A stretch of 64,000 bases of DNA from an uncultured Bacteroidota bacterium (GTDB lineage Bacteria; Bacteroidota; Bacteroidia; Bacteroidales; P3): NCBI GenBank assembly GCA_902784465.1, contig CACZUZ010000001.1, positions 1 to 64,000 on the forward strand, read 5' to 3'. Made by a program: the position numbers and the translations under genes. The notes under the pieces are model-generated. The model made no database searches, was not told where the DNA came from, and saw only the letters and a program-made list of their open reading frames with translations. The number at the start of each line of letters is the position of its first letter. The first letter of the stretch is position 1. This document shows, one piece after another, positions 44,011 to 53,700 of this stretch.

Positions 44011-44080
44011 TTTTAAGAAATGGCCAAAAATAGTTTTAAGAAATGGCCAAAAATAACTTTAAGAAATGGCTAAAAATAAT
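44011..44080. repeat. 23-bp tandem repeat, three units
   Basis: TTTTAAGAAATGGCCAAAAA followed by TAG occurs three times in a row with one or two changes (the third has GGCT). It lies upstream of the -7 box at 43997-44004, so it may affect that promoter. Confidence 0.75.
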
Positions 44081-44152
44081 TCGCCCCTCAATTTATACAA
44101 AAATGCGGTCAACTGCATATACTATGCTTACTACTTGTTAAATTACAATACG

Positions 44153-44596
44153 TTACCAGTAACGATGTTGCCATGAAATCGTTTCGCCATCTCCTTCAAT
44201 TATAAAGCGAAAGTGTATGTTGTTCTCATCACTCCCTTCGCTCCAGCGGACCAGGTATTCGACAGTGTCCTTGACAATAAACTCCGGATAAACGAGAAGT
44301 GTGTCGTATGGAAGCACCACCACCTTTTGCTGGGCAGTTCTGACATCGAGCAAGGTTACATTATCCACGACAGGAGAAACTATTTCAAACAATAGCGAGA
44401 AGACTGTATCTCCTGTTCGAAAAAGAATGGAGTCCCGAACAGTCACTCCATTAAGAATTTTGAAAGCAGAATAATCTGACGCGCTGGCAATAGATTCTGA
44501 TGATGAAGAAGAGGAGATGACAAATCCATCATCATCACACGATGCAAACAGTGAAATTAAAATTACTGCTGAAAGGAAAAGTTTAGTTTTTTTCAT
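44153..44596 (-). CDS. Small lipoprotein, last gene of the signalling cluster
   Basis: The protein has 147 residues. The signal peptide ends in a lipobox with C20 (SLFASCDDDG). The acidic residues after the cysteine and the serine-rich linker (ISSSSSSESIASASDYS) suggest surface or outer-membrane location. The remainder is beta-rich (VVDNVTLLDVRTAQQKVVVL, VEYLVRWSEGSDENNIHFRF). I do not recognise a family. It follows the WG-repeat genes by 45 bases and is in the same direction, so it probably belongs with them. Confidence 0.65.
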   Translation of the reverse strand: MKKTKLFLSAVILISLFASCDDDGFVISSSSSSESIASASDYSAFKILNGVTVRDSILFRTGDTVFSLLFEIVSPVVDNVTLLDVRTAQQKVVVLPYDTLLVYPEFIVKDTVEYLVRWSEGSDENNIHFRFIIEGDGETISWQHRYW

Positions 44597-44641
44597 AAAG
44601 ATAAGATTATTAAGTTTTACAAATTGTTTATATTGACAGTC

Positions 44642-46552
44642 TTAATAAGGCTTTAATTCAGAGATGTTCACACCTTGTGTTTTAAGGAACTTGAGTGACC
44701 ATTTGTCGTAACCAGCAAGAGCCCCAAGATACATGAAAACCACTGCTTTATCACGGTCTTTCTGGCAACCATTTCCATGCCAAAGGGCATAACCGCAATA
44801 ATTAATAGCTTGAGAATTAAAATTTAATCTTGCGGCTATCAGGTTCAAACGAATTGCCATATCATAATCTATTTTACAGCCCTTTCCATTAAAATACATG
44901 TAAGCCAATGCTGCAATGGCATCGGGATTGCCACCTTGTGCCGCACGATGACACCATTCGAATGCTTTGGCATAATTTTTATTACTATAGTAGTGCCGAT
45001 ACAAAGCATATTGGCAAGCATCTATACCTTTTTCTGCTGCTTTAACAAGACCATCGAAATCATTATTAAAATCAAATTCTGAGTTGTATTCTTTTCCATA
45101 ATTACCAATAATAACAGTGTCACGCCCTGTTTTCGACACCAAATAGCCTGAGCCCAATACCCAAGGCTTCCCTCCATAGAATAATTTTCTATAACCGTTT
45201 TTTGTGATGACATTCCCTGCGGTATCAATAAGATTCCATAGTCCATCCTCTTTCACCCATGCAGATCCTTCTCTGAACTTTTTTGCATCGTCGTATTTGC
45301 AAGGTATTACTATCTCACCAACGGAATTGATAAAGCCACTTTTCCCATTCTTTATAACTTTTGCTCGATTATTATCTCCAAAACAATAAGCATCTTCAAA
45401 TTGCGGTGTTATAACCTCTTTGCCCACCAAGTTTACATATCCATATTTATTGACTGTGTTATCACCTTCAACCTTTTTGATTGCAACTCTGCACAAACTT
45501 GTGTAGCCTGGGAAGCCGCAATTACAGACCCAATCATATTTGAATTCGGTTAATTGCTCCACCGCTATTTTCCCTTCATTCCATGAACCAATGCCAAACA
45601 ATGCCCATTTGTTGTTTTTTTTGAATAAAACAGGATATGAATCGTTGTAATTACTGACAAAACCATCATAAATACAGGGTAATACTTCCTCTCCTTTTCC
45701 GTTGAGCAGTCCATATTTACCATCTTTTCTAACAACAGTGGTAGAAATACCATAGCGCAACGAAGATCTCACTACAGTATCGTAAACAATAGGAACCACC
45801 TCTATACCTTTTTTGCTAACAAACCCATACTTCCCTTCTTGATAGACGCGTTCAAGCATTACGTTATCGTCCCAATGCATATCATCGTATGTCGTTTTTT
45901 CTGAATAGGTATATTTCAGAGGGGTTATAGCTACCCCATTGGAATCGATAAATCCATACTTTCCATGATACAAAACGAAAGATATGCCGCTTGATCCTTT
46001 TGCAACGGAATCGTACTTTGCTCCAAGAGGAATTGTCACGATGTTGTCTTGCCATCCTTTCTGATAGATATTAACTGTAGCAGTGACATATTCAATGCCA
46101 TAACCATATATCCCAAAAGACATTTTTCTGCCTTCAGTTGTCAAGTTTTTATTCCATCTTACAGTAATCGAATTGTTTTGCTTGTCTACATTAACAATCT
46201 CACAATTGGTTATGGTTGTGTTTGCAACGCTCCACCCGTCAGAATCCATTATTGAACTTGAAACCCTGAAAGTCATATCTGTTACATCTGGTTCAACAGT
46301 CAATTCCAATTCCCTCTGACCATTTATTTTCAATACTGGCTTGCAATTATTCATTCCTTCTTTGGCTTTCCTGCCATTTTCGAAACGATTTGCATCAGGG
46401 CACTGTGAAGCCTTCTTATAGTAATCGTATGCCGAGTTCCATTTGCCACGAGCGTAGGCAGCATCGGCTTTTTGTATGTTTGGCTCATAACACTGAGCCA
46501 TTGACATATTGACAATAACTAATGCCGTTATAAAAAACAAGAGATTTTTCAT
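44642..46552 (-). CDS. Exported WG-repeat protein with BACON-like and Sel1 repeats
   Basis: From the ATG at 46552 the product has 636 residues. Layout: signal peptide (MKNLLFFITALVIVNMSMAQ); a TPR-like module starting CYEPNIQKADAAYARGKW with CPD and KAKEGMNNC; a BACON-like beta domain; at least seven WG-type repeats (KYGFIDSNGVAITPLKY, KYGFVSKKGIEVVPIVY, KYGYVNLVGKEVITPQF, KSGFINSVGEIVIPCKY); C-terminal Sel1-like repeats (AFEWCHRAAQGGNPDAIAAL, YMYFNGKGCKIDYDMA). An ATG at 46615 overlaps the upstream stop (ATGA) but would add 21 residues before a good signal peptide. Probably a periplasmic or surface scaffold; partners unknown. Confidence 0.8.
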   Translation of the reverse strand: MKNLLFFITALVIVNMSMAQCYEPNIQKADAAYARGKWNSAYDYYKKASQCPDANRFENGRKAKEGMNNCKPVLKINGQRELELTVEPDVTDMTFRVSSSIMDSDGWSVANTTITNCEIVNVDKQNNSITVRWNKNLTTEGRKMSFGIYGYGIEYVTATVNIYQKGWQDNIVTIPLGAKYDSVAKGSSGISFVLYHGKYGFIDSNGVAITPLKYTYSEKTTYDDMHWDDNVMLERVYQEGKYGFVSKKGIEVVPIVYDTVVRSSLRYGISTTVVRKDGKYGLLNGKGEEVLPCIYDGFVSNYNDSYPVLFKKNNKWALFGIGSWNEGKIAVEQLTEFKYDWVCNCGFPGYTSLCRVAIKKVEGDNTVNKYGYVNLVGKEVITPQFEDAYCFGDNNRAKVIKNGKSGFINSVGEIVIPCKYDDAKKFREGSAWVKEDGLWNLIDTAGNVITKNGYRKLFYGGKPWVLGSGYLVSKTGRDTVIIGNYGKEYNSEFDFNNDFDGLVKAAEKGIDACQYALYRHYYSNKNYAKAFEWCHRAAQGGNPDAIAALAYMYFNGKGCKIDYDMAIRLNLIAARLNFNSQAINYCGYALWHGNGCQKDRDKAVVFMYLGALAGYDKWSLKFLKTQGVNISELKPY

Positions 46553-46611
46553 GGTTCTATTATTATAGCAATTAGAAATTTGCATCATTTTAATTAACAA
46601 TCGTTTATACC

Positions 46612-49071
46612 TCATAGCTCGTCAATAATATGAAATCTCTTGTCGATATAATAGTTCTTTCCATCTATAACTACTTTTGCACGTCCGCCTGTAAATTGAC
46701 CAGCACTATCGAAAATTGTAGGTATCACAATCTTGCCTGTTTTATCAATATAGCCCCATTTCGCACCAATCTTCACAGCTGCCAGCTCCTCCGAAAAAGG
46801 CTGAGCCTGATTGAATTGAGGCTGTATTGTCACGATGCCGAGCGTATCATTGAAAAACCCATAAATGTCATTGACAGAAAAGATTGATGGCGAAAAAGAT
46901 GTATTACCAATATTAATCTTCTTATGGTTCATTCCGTTTATATAATTACCGTTGGAATCAATTGTCATACAATAGTATTTGCCAAAAAGTGTTAATGTTC
47001 CATCTGAATTGAACGAAATATCCGGCCATTCAAGACGTGGAATATCATATATTTCACCTTTCCTATTGATTAGACTCGTTGAGTGCTTACCTCGTGCTAC
47101 TGCTAAACCATTTATCATAGGAGTCAATTGACTGAATGCACTGTCAACAATTTTCACTCCGTTCTTGTCAATAAGGCTGTAGCCCTCTTCCCCTTCGGTA
47201 ACTGCAATGGCATTTTTAAACAAATAAGTAAGGCAATTATGATCCTGACTATAACAACCATCATGAATATGCCCTATAATACAGAATTGTGTCTTTCCTT
47301 TTTTGTCAATAAAACAAATTGTCTTTTGGCTATTTTCGCCACTATTGCTTGTTGTTACAGCCGCCAAGCCCTCTGAAAATATTCTCGGAATAACTTCAGA
47401 AAAACCCTCATTAAACACGTTTCCTTTTGTATCAATTATATACCACCGCATACTATTTTCATCATAGACTTTGGCGAATCCATCTGAAAAAGGGAGTATG
47501 AATCTATATGATGGTTTTATCAATATTGTTCCATCAAGATTACAGTATCCAGACGAACTATTTTCTTTTCTAAAACCAATAATACCATCTGCAATAAAAT
47601 ACACATCATAAACATCTTTAGGTAACTGTATTTTCGTACCATCTCTCTTAATTACAAACCATTGCCAATATATCTTTTTCCCTGTCCATATACTATACTT
47701 TATTGCGATACCGTCTTCTGAAAAAAAACGAGACATTTCATAGTCCATGTCTGTATAATCTTTTTGTATTAATGAACCATTGTTATTCCATAATTCTATA
47801 CAACGCTTAACATGGGCTTCTCTATTGTTATAAGGAAAATTAGTATAATCATTTGTATCGTAAAAAATTGCATAATCATCGTTATCAAATCTGTGAAACC
47901 CAAGATGCTTTTTATCGTTCAATTCGTATTTTTTCAATGCATGTATTCCATTTTTGCCAACAGAATAAAGGGTAACAGTTCGATTCTTATTGTCAATATC
48001 ATCATCACTTTTTTCAACCTTCAAAAAGCAGTTATTGTTGATTGGATATAATCCAAATGACCAAACATAATGTTCTCTACCCGAATTTTCGGTATTGTTG
48101 ATTGAAAGTTTCCATAAATTAAATCTGTTTTTATAGAAAAGTGTTGAGGAAATGAATACAATCTCTCCTTTATGACTTATAAAACCGCTAACATTACCTT
48201 TCTTAAACGGTATGGCCGAATTTGGATTGACATTCAGATTTCCGATATCTATACGGGCTTTGGCTTTAAGATCTTCTTTGTTGCTGCAATCAGACTGAGT
48301 TACATGTATTGTTGCTGACTGGTTGTTGTAAGAAACTGTAATTGATTTGTCTCGACTGATGATTTTACTTTCGTTTGTATTCACAATCAGAAAGAACTGG
48401 TCTGACTCTTTCTGGACTGACATCCACGATGCATCGATGCCGGAAATGGTATAGTCCAGTCCTGAGGGTATGCCGCCGACATCGAAACGTGTCACGCCCC
48501 CCTCCCAAGAGAAAGAGCGTTCTAAATGTGTTCTGCCATTCACGGTCAGGCAACCATTAGCTTGAATTATTTGTATTTTTGCCACGGCATCGTATCTCAT
48601 ATCAATACATTGAGGACGAAATCCACCTTCGCCACTTATAGTAATCAACCACTCTCGAGGGGCTGTTGAAGTATTTTCATTCCATGACACTGTCAGTTTG
48701 CCGTCTGAAACATCAGGTGTAACAGACAATCCATTATTCGTGTTTGAAATCACAGACCACGAGGAGAGCCTTAAACTCTTTATGTCGAAGGACTGTTTGC
48801 CGGCATCTGATGATACTTTGACAATGATATCCTTCTCGCCATTGACAGTCAAGACAGGCAAACATTTGTATAACCCTTCTTTGGCTCTACTGCCATTATC
48901 GTGGCTTCTCGAATCAGGACAACACAGGGCACTGTCGTAGTGAGCAGCTGCCGTTTTGTAATTTCCTCTTGCATAAGCGGCATCAGCCTTCTTCAAATGA
49001 GGCTCATAACATTGGGCGCATAAATGTATAGATGCCATTATGCAAAGAAAAAGGATGATTTGATTTTTCAT
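46612..49071 (-). CDS. Exported protein with TPR-like module, two BACON-like domains and WG repeats
   Basis: The protein has 819 residues with a signal peptide (MKNQIILFLCIMASIHLCAQ). The N-terminal module CYEPHLKKADAAYARGNYKT with CCPDSRS and AKEGLYKC is shared with two other cluster proteins. Two BACON-like domains follow at about 80-165 and 180-260 (LSSWSVISN; ASWMSVQKE, YNNQSATIHVTQSD). From about 280 the sequence is divergent WG/beta-propeller-like, with clear WG units at the end (AVKIGAKWGYIDKTGKIVIP, AKVVIDGKNYYIDKRF). No membrane anchor, lipobox or T9SS tail is seen, so it is probably periplasmic. It is tightly linked to the next WG gene. Confidence 0.8.
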   Translation of the reverse strand: MKNQIILFLCIMASIHLCAQCYEPHLKKADAAYARGNYKTAAAHYDSALCCPDSRSHDNGSRAKEGLYKCLPVLTVNGEKDIIVKVSSDAGKQSFDIKSLRLSSWSVISNTNNGLSVTPDVSDGKLTVSWNENTSTAPREWLITISGEGGFRPQCIDMRYDAVAKIQIIQANGCLTVNGRTHLERSFSWEGGVTRFDVGGIPSGLDYTISGIDASWMSVQKESDQFFLIVNTNESKIISRDKSITVSYNNQSATIHVTQSDCSNKEDLKAKARIDIGNLNVNPNSAIPFKKGNVSGFISHKGEIVFISSTLFYKNRFNLWKLSINNTENSGREHYVWSFGLYPINNNCFLKVEKSDDDIDNKNRTVTLYSVGKNGIHALKKYELNDKKHLGFHRFDNDDYAIFYDTNDYTNFPYNNREAHVKRCIELWNNNGSLIQKDYTDMDYEMSRFFSEDGIAIKYSIWTGKKIYWQWFVIKRDGTKIQLPKDVYDVYFIADGIIGFRKENSSSGYCNLDGTILIKPSYRFILPFSDGFAKVYDENSMRWYIIDTKGNVFNEGFSEVIPRIFSEGLAAVTTSNSGENSQKTICFIDKKGKTQFCIIGHIHDGCYSQDHNCLTYLFKNAIAVTEGEEGYSLIDKNGVKIVDSAFSQLTPMINGLAVARGKHSTSLINRKGEIYDIPRLEWPDISFNSDGTLTLFGKYYCMTIDSNGNYINGMNHKKINIGNTSFSPSIFSVNDIYGFFNDTLGIVTIQPQFNQAQPFSEELAAVKIGAKWGYIDKTGKIVIPTIFDSAGQFTGGRAKVVIDGKNYYIDKRFHIIDEL

Positions 49072-49135
49072 TAGTAGTTATAATAATATACTGTTAAATA
49101 AATACTTAGAATAATAATCTTTGAGAGAGCATGAT

Positions 49136-49363
49136 CTACCCCACACGTCTGTACATACCATTCAGTATACTTTCTTCACATTTATCATTAAGGAAGTTGT
49201 GAAGAGGCATCATAAATCTTATGCCGAAGCTTTGTCTGTAAGAGTAACGCCACGACAGTGCATAATCTAATTCAAGACCGGATGACAGCATACTCTTTAT
49301 TGCGTTTTTCAGACTACCAGAAGCACCAACAACAAAATCATAAAAGACACCTGATTCTATCAT
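49136..49363 (-). CDS. 3' part of a small outer-membrane protein, possibly frameshifted
   Basis: This is a 75-codon frame whose ATG overlaps the stop of the preceding frame by four bases. It continues the same barrel-like pattern (GVFYDFVVGASGSLKNAIKS, LELDYALSWRYSYRQSFGIR). It has no signal peptide, so alone it could not be exported. The simplest reading is that it is the end of the protein encoded at 49360-49830, separated by a single-base change in the run of A near 49370. Confidence 0.5.
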   Translation of the reverse strand: MIESGVFYDFVVGASGSLKNAIKSMLSSGLELDYALSWRYSYRQSFGIRFMMPLHNFLNDKCEESILNGMYRRVG

Positions 49364-49830
49364 GATTTTTCTCCAATAACAACTCCAGCGCGTGGTTGAA
49401 AGTAGAATCCCCTTAGATTATTGTCATTTTTTTTGAAAGTAATCCCTTGACTCTTGAAATGGACCCCAACATACACTCCAAAGCGGTTCCATTTATACGT
49501 ACCGTCTAAGCCAATGCTGTAATCGCCAAGGTGTTTGAACGGATTGCTAAAAGCACTGTGATAAGGTCCATAGATTTCATTTGACTCGAAGCCGTTTTTT
49601 TCTATGCCAACAGGAAAAGCATCGGAAGGGTTTGGCATAAGAAATAGATAAATATCTTTAGCATTTGGATCCTCAATTAGGAAATAGAGTGCACGATAAA
49701 AAGATGTATAAATCAGCAGTGAATAGTAATTGGTAGTCCATGCCTTAGCGTTGAGGGGAAAACCCGTCTGAGCATTGGAACGAACTACAAACAAGATAAA
49801 AATGAATAGAAAGAGAACTACTTTCTTCAT
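49360..49830 (-). CDS. Small outer-membrane protein with signal peptide, N-terminal part
   Basis: The product is 156 residues with a signal peptide (MKKVVLFLFIFILFVVRSNA). The mature sequence contains alternating hydrophobic strands and turns (DYSIGLDGTYKWNRFGVYVG, FYFQPRAGVVIGEK) and stops abruptly in a strand. The frame at 49136-49363 seems to supply the missing strands; together they would be about 230 residues, a normal size for a small beta-barrel. No family recognised. Confidence 0.55.
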   Translation of the reverse strand: MKKVVLFLFIFILFVVRSNAQTGFPLNAKAWTTNYYSLLIYTSFYRALYFLIEDPNAKDIYLFLMPNPSDAFPVGIEKNGFESNEIYGPYHSAFSNPFKHLGDYSIGLDGTYKWNRFGVYVGVHFKSQGITFKKNDNNLRGFYFQPRAGVVIGEKS

Positions 49831-49880
49831 GATAATGTGTTTGTTTGAAGTTGGATTACAACTGTTTAAAAAGCCTTATA

Positions 49881-51665
49881 TTAGTTTGTTCGTCTGGATG
49901 AAAAATATTGATTTACAATGGCAATTGCCGAATCATAGTAAGGTACGTATTCTGCTGTGGTGCTGCTTCTCCATTCATAAAGGATGCTCTTTCCATTACA
50001 GAACACGCTGTCTACTTCCTTTAGTACAGGTATCAATATTTCGTTATAATAACGATTTATATCTGGCTGCTTGAAATCACAGCCTGAATATTCAATGCCA
50101 CAACTACCAGTTGTGACGATATTACTAGGATTTCCCGAAAAATAGGTTTTCATTTGTTCGGACATAATCTCAAGACTTAACGCAAAAGGTACCAGCTGTT
50201 TCAACTTTCCCATTTCTTCGGACTTAGAATAGTAGTAGTTAAATGTGTACGATGAAAGTGTATTAACTATTCTTGTTGATAATTCTGAGCATCTTGAAAG
50301 GTAAGCCTGAATCGTGTCGGTTGTTTCATTGTGAATTGATGAATAGTCACCTATGGAAGCATTGCTCGAAGGGTCTGAATAGTTCCATGCATAGTTCAGT
50401 GCTGCTAAATTATGCTCTGCATTGTCATACCGAACCATACAAATCAACGCATCATCAACATGCTCACCCTGTGGATAGTTATCAATATATGATTCGTATG
50501 AAGAAATATTATTTTCTTTTTTAGTTGCATGCCAGGCTTTACGTTCCTCATTTCCAAATCGAGTTAATAACAATGAGCCAAGGACAATACCAGCCATCAC
50601 CCATAATAATATATTTGTTATTGTTTTGTTGTATTTGTGCCAAAACTCCGACATTTTTTTCCATATAGAAGTGTGCGGAATGGAGTCTGGTTCCGGTGTC
50701 GGAGGGGTAGGGGATGATGAACCTGAGAATGACTTCCTTCTTTTTAATTTATCCTCTTTTATCTCTTTAGGAGCGCCCGGCCATTCCACTTTTCTTTGTT
50801 CGCTTTTCAATACATTTTGGGCGTAAACAAGTAGTTGGTCTGCGTGGGGGCGCTGAGATGGCTCTTTGGCCATGCAGTCGTAGATAAGTTGTTTCAACTC
50901 ATCAGAAAATCCCCTGCGCGTTATTTCGGGTATTTTCTGACCTATTGTCGGATTCAAACAATCACCCCCACACTCGACAAATGGTCGCCGTCCCTCCACT
51001 ATCTCAAATAACATAGCTCCAAACGACCAGATGTCGCTTGCTAACACAGAAAATCCTTTTCCTCTTGGAAAACGTTCCGGGGCTGCATAGTCTACAGTCA
51101 TGGCACTGTCTACAGTATGCTCTGAATCATCATTCGTGGAAGAAAGCGAGCTTAATCTTCTTTTGCTTATTCCAAAGTCCGATATGGCATACATGCCATT
51201 TGTACGGATTAGAATATTTGCAGGTTTTATGTCTTGATGAACAATAGGATCTGCAACTTCCGACGAAGAGCCGTCAAGACGTTCTTTGGGTCTCTTGTTT
51301 TCAGCCAGACGCTTCAAGCCTGAAGACACGTCACGAATCAAATGCCAAACTTCGATTTCAGTCAGATCCTTGTCTGCAAGGTCGGCGTTGCATAACTCCA
51401 TTACAAGGTAAGGAACAGTGCCTTCAGTAATGTCGACATAAGAAGGTGTCAACAAATTATCGTGATGAATATGCATCACACGAGTATATTCTTTGACAAT
51501 ATCCTGAGCTGCTTTTTTACTGTCTCCTTTCAAATGGATTTTAATAGCGAAGTATTTGTGCGTTACCTTGTCAAATGCTTTCCACACCTCACCAAATCCT
51601 CCTGCGCCAAGCCTCTCTTCTAAACGATAGCGTCCTGCAAAGATGTCATTTTTATGTAAATTCAT
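49881..51665 (-). CDS. Membrane-bound Ser/Thr protein kinase
   Basis: The protein has 594 residues. Kinase domain 12-290: glycine loop LGAGGFGEVW at 19-28, ATP-binding K42 in FAIKIH, catalytic loop VHQDIKPANI at 142-151 with Gln in place of the usual Arg (HQD, not HRD), DFG at 163-165, and APE in VDYAAPERFP. A Pro/Ser-rich linker (300-335) and one membrane segment at about 350-368 (TNILLWVMAGIVLGSLLL) follow, then a 220-residue periplasmic helical region of unknown fold. A Hanks-type receptor kinase with an extracytoplasmic sensor is the natural reading. It is the second kinase of the cluster and has no FHA domain. Confidence 0.92.
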   Translation of the reverse strand: MNLHKNDIFAGRYRLEERLGAGGFGEVWKAFDKVTHKYFAIKIHLKGDSKKAAQDIVKEYTRVMHIHHDNLLTPSYVDITEGTVPYLVMELCNADLADKDLTEIEVWHLIRDVSSGLKRLAENKRPKERLDGSSSEVADPIVHQDIKPANILIRTNGMYAISDFGISKRRLSSLSSTNDDSEHTVDSAMTVDYAAPERFPRGKGFSVLASDIWSFGAMLFEIVEGRRPFVECGGDCLNPTIGQKIPEITRRGFSDELKQLIYDCMAKEPSQRPHADQLLVYAQNVLKSEQRKVEWPGAPKEIKEDKLKRRKSFSGSSSPTPPTPEPDSIPHTSIWKKMSEFWHKYNKTITNILLWVMAGIVLGSLLLTRFGNEERKAWHATKKENNISSYESYIDNYPQGEHVDDALICMVRYDNAEHNLAALNYAWNYSDPSSNASIGDYSSIHNETTDTIQAYLSRCSELSTRIVNTLSSYTFNYYYSKSEEMGKLKQLVPFALSLEIMSEQMKTYFSGNPSNIVTTGSCGIEYSGCDFKQPDINRYYNEILIPVLKEVDSVFCNGKSILYEWRSSTTAEYVPYYDSAIAIVNQYFSSRRTN

Positions 51666-51694
51666 TAGTACTAGTAATATTTATCATTTGTAAA

Positions 51695-52231
51695 TTACCA
51701 TTCTTTAATTACTATATTCCCCTCTGATATCAAATCATCATTTTCGCGGCACCAATATTTCATATAATCATACATCCCTTGAATTCCAGCTCTATTATCA
51801 GAACCTCCCATGCTTACGTAATAGACGTCACTCCTTTTTATAATATATACATTATGTAACCCTCTGTCAAATAATTTTTTCGCAAATTGGGATGCAGATG
51901 CGAGATTTACAGAGAAACCTGCAATAATATCATATTTATATCTACTATTTGGTTCGACATTGACCATATCTGTAGGATTTGGTAACGTCGAAGTTCTTTT
52001 TGGTTTTTGCAGCCTCTTATCACATTTTCTAATACCATTTTTTGCAGTTTGTCCTTCATTGAAATTCTTGGCATCTGGACATCTTAGGGCCTTTTGATAC
52101 AATGATTTTGCTTCCTTGAATTTGCCTGCATCAAATGCTTTATCAGCTTCTTTAATATTAGGTTGATAGCATTGTGACCATGCATTCGCAGAAAGAAATA
52201 TGAGAGCGAGAAAAAGCGAGCTATATTTCAT
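51695..52231 (-). CDS. Exported protein with TPR-like module and SPOR-like C-terminus
   Basis: The protein has 178 residues with a signal peptide (MKYSSLFLALIFLSANAWSQ). The N-terminal module CYQPNIKEADKAFDAGKFKE with CPDAKNF and AKNGIRKC is the same as in the two WG-repeat proteins. The C-terminal 75 residues (YDIIAGFSVNLASASQFAKK, then VYIIKRSDVYYVSMGG and YDYMKYWC) follow the beta-alpha-beta layout of SPOR domains, which bind peptidoglycan. I infer a periplasmic, possibly cell-wall-associated partner. It starts 29 bases... upstream of the second kinase gene, in the same direction. Confidence 0.7.
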   Translation of the reverse strand: MKYSSLFLALIFLSANAWSQCYQPNIKEADKAFDAGKFKEAKSLYQKALRCPDAKNFNEGQTAKNGIRKCDKRLQKPKRTSTLPNPTDMVNVEPNSRYKYDIIAGFSVNLASASQFAKKLFDRGLHNVYIIKRSDVYYVSMGGSDNRAGIQGMYDYMKYWCRENDDLISEGNIVIKEW

Positions 52232-52389
52232 GCAATTACAAGGATTAGATTAACTGTTTAGTCTTTTTGTTGGTGTCTGTTTATGTGTTGATTGATAGGT
52301 GCTTTGTTGTTTTGATTACTCACGATTTACTTGGGTAAAAAAACAGGACGTAATGACCTTGAAACAAAGAAGGAAGGACATTCGGGCGA

Positions 52390-53700
52390 TTAAGTGGTAG
52401 GGGTCAGGTCTTTATTGGCGTTACCACTTTTAGTCTCTGCTGTATCGACTGGCTCTTTTTTCGTGACGGGTTTTGATGCTCTTGAATTAGCATCAGCACC
52501 CTGATCTTCAGTATCAACGCCTTGATCTTCAGCATTGACATCCTGCTCTTCGACAGTATCAGAAACCGTGTCAGCATACAACATAGTATCTTGTCCGGGA
52601 TGCGTAAGTCTATGGTTTTGTACCATCATGCCAGAAATGAATACCAACACTACGACAATCACACCAACAATTATTGAAAGCTGCTTTCGATGACAGTGAT
52701 AAAAATCAAGCAAACCATGGAATACATTTTTCTTCTGTTTGATCTGGCTATTTTCTGGATTTTCATTTTGGGAAGTTTCTTCTATTACGATGTCTTTAGA
52801 CTCCTCATTTTTATTTTCATTAATCTGTAAGAGGATTGCAGTCACATTGTCATACCAGTCGCAACGTCGGGCGGCATCGAAGAGACAGGTGAGGGTGTCC
52901 TTTAATGAATCCCTATTTCGAGACAGAATATCTTGGATGTTTTCATCCGAATATGGCTCGCCATTTGATCGGAGGCGTCCGTCGTCAAACAGCACACCGC
53001 TCAAGCCATCGCTGCAAAGCATGATTAAGTCTCCATCTTCCAAATCGAACTGTCGAGACTCGGGCCCGGCATTACCCTTGCTTCCACCGCCAAGGCAGTG
53101 GGTGATGATATTGCCCTGTGGATGAGAGAAAGTCTCTTCATATTTGAGCTGTTTCTTGCGAACCATATCCTGTACCATAGAATGGTCTTCAGAAAGCATT
53201 TCCAGCCCTTTGCTCGGATGGTAACGGTAGGCTCGACTGTCTCCGCACCATGTAACCGTCAATTCATTTCCCACAATCCATGCCATAATGATTGTGCTTC
53301 CCATACCATGGCGGTTGGGGTTGGCTTCGGCATCGTTACGTATGTTTTGGTCTGCTGATTTAACAATCTTCTCGAGATGTTTTGCACGGGATTCCCTTGA
53401 AGGAAAATCTTTTTCAGATACAATTGCTGAGGCTATCATTTCCTTAACCGTGCTTACAGCTATTTGAGATGCGACTTCGCCGGCATTGTGTCCTCCCATA
53501 CCATCCGCCACTACCATCAAAACACCCTTTTCTGGTAAAGATGTGGTGGTGTCGAAGGAAACGGATGCTCCTATATCGCCCACATTAGGAATGATAGCGA
53601 AACTATCCTCATTGCCCTCGCGAGGTGCACAGGGGTCATACTTACCAGCTGCTTCGGTTCGTGCGGCTATCCTGTAACTGAATGATTCTACTTGTTCCAT
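52390..53700 (-). CDS. Membrane-anchored PP2C-type Ser/Thr phosphatase
   Basis: The protein has 436 residues. PP2C domain 8-300: NEDSF at 30-34, VVADGMGGHNAGEVAS around D66 (metal site), CGDSRAYRY, LIMLCSDGLSG and the final metal ligand in YDNVTAILLQ. One membrane segment lies at about 340-361 (LSIIVGVIVVVLVFISGMMV), followed by an acidic tail with short repeats (EDQGVDTEDQGADAN). The phosphatase faces the cytoplasm and would reverse kinase output. Its ATG shares a base with the TAA of the gene before it (TAATG), so the two are coupled. Confidence 0.93.
   Translation of the reverse strand: MEQVESFSYRIAARTEAAGKYDPCAPREGNEDSFAIIPNVGDIGASVSFDTTTSLPEKGVLMVVADGMGGHNAGEVASQIAVSTVKEMIASAIVSEKDFPSRESRAKHLEKIVKSADQNIRNDAEANPNRHGMGSTIIMAWIVGNELTVTWCGDSRAYRYHPSKGLEMLSEDHSMVQDMVRKKQLKYEETFSHPQGNIITHCLGGGSKGNAGPESRQFDLEDGDLIMLCSDGLSGVLFDDGRLRSNGEPYSDENIQDILSRNRDSLKDTLTCLFDAARRCDWYDNVTAILLQINENKNEESKDIVIEETSQNENPENSQIKQKKNVFHGLLDFYHCHRKQLSIIVGVIVVVLVFISGMMVQNHRLTHPGQDTMLYADTVSDTVEEQDVNAEDQGVDTEDQGADANSRASKPVTKKEPVDTAETKSGNANKDLTPTT

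Noticed and set aside
46553..46615. Longer start of the second WG-repeat protein at an ATGA overlap
   Set aside because: It would put 21 polar residues before a good signal peptide; the ATG at 46552 is the better start, though coupling through the first ATG cannot be excluded.
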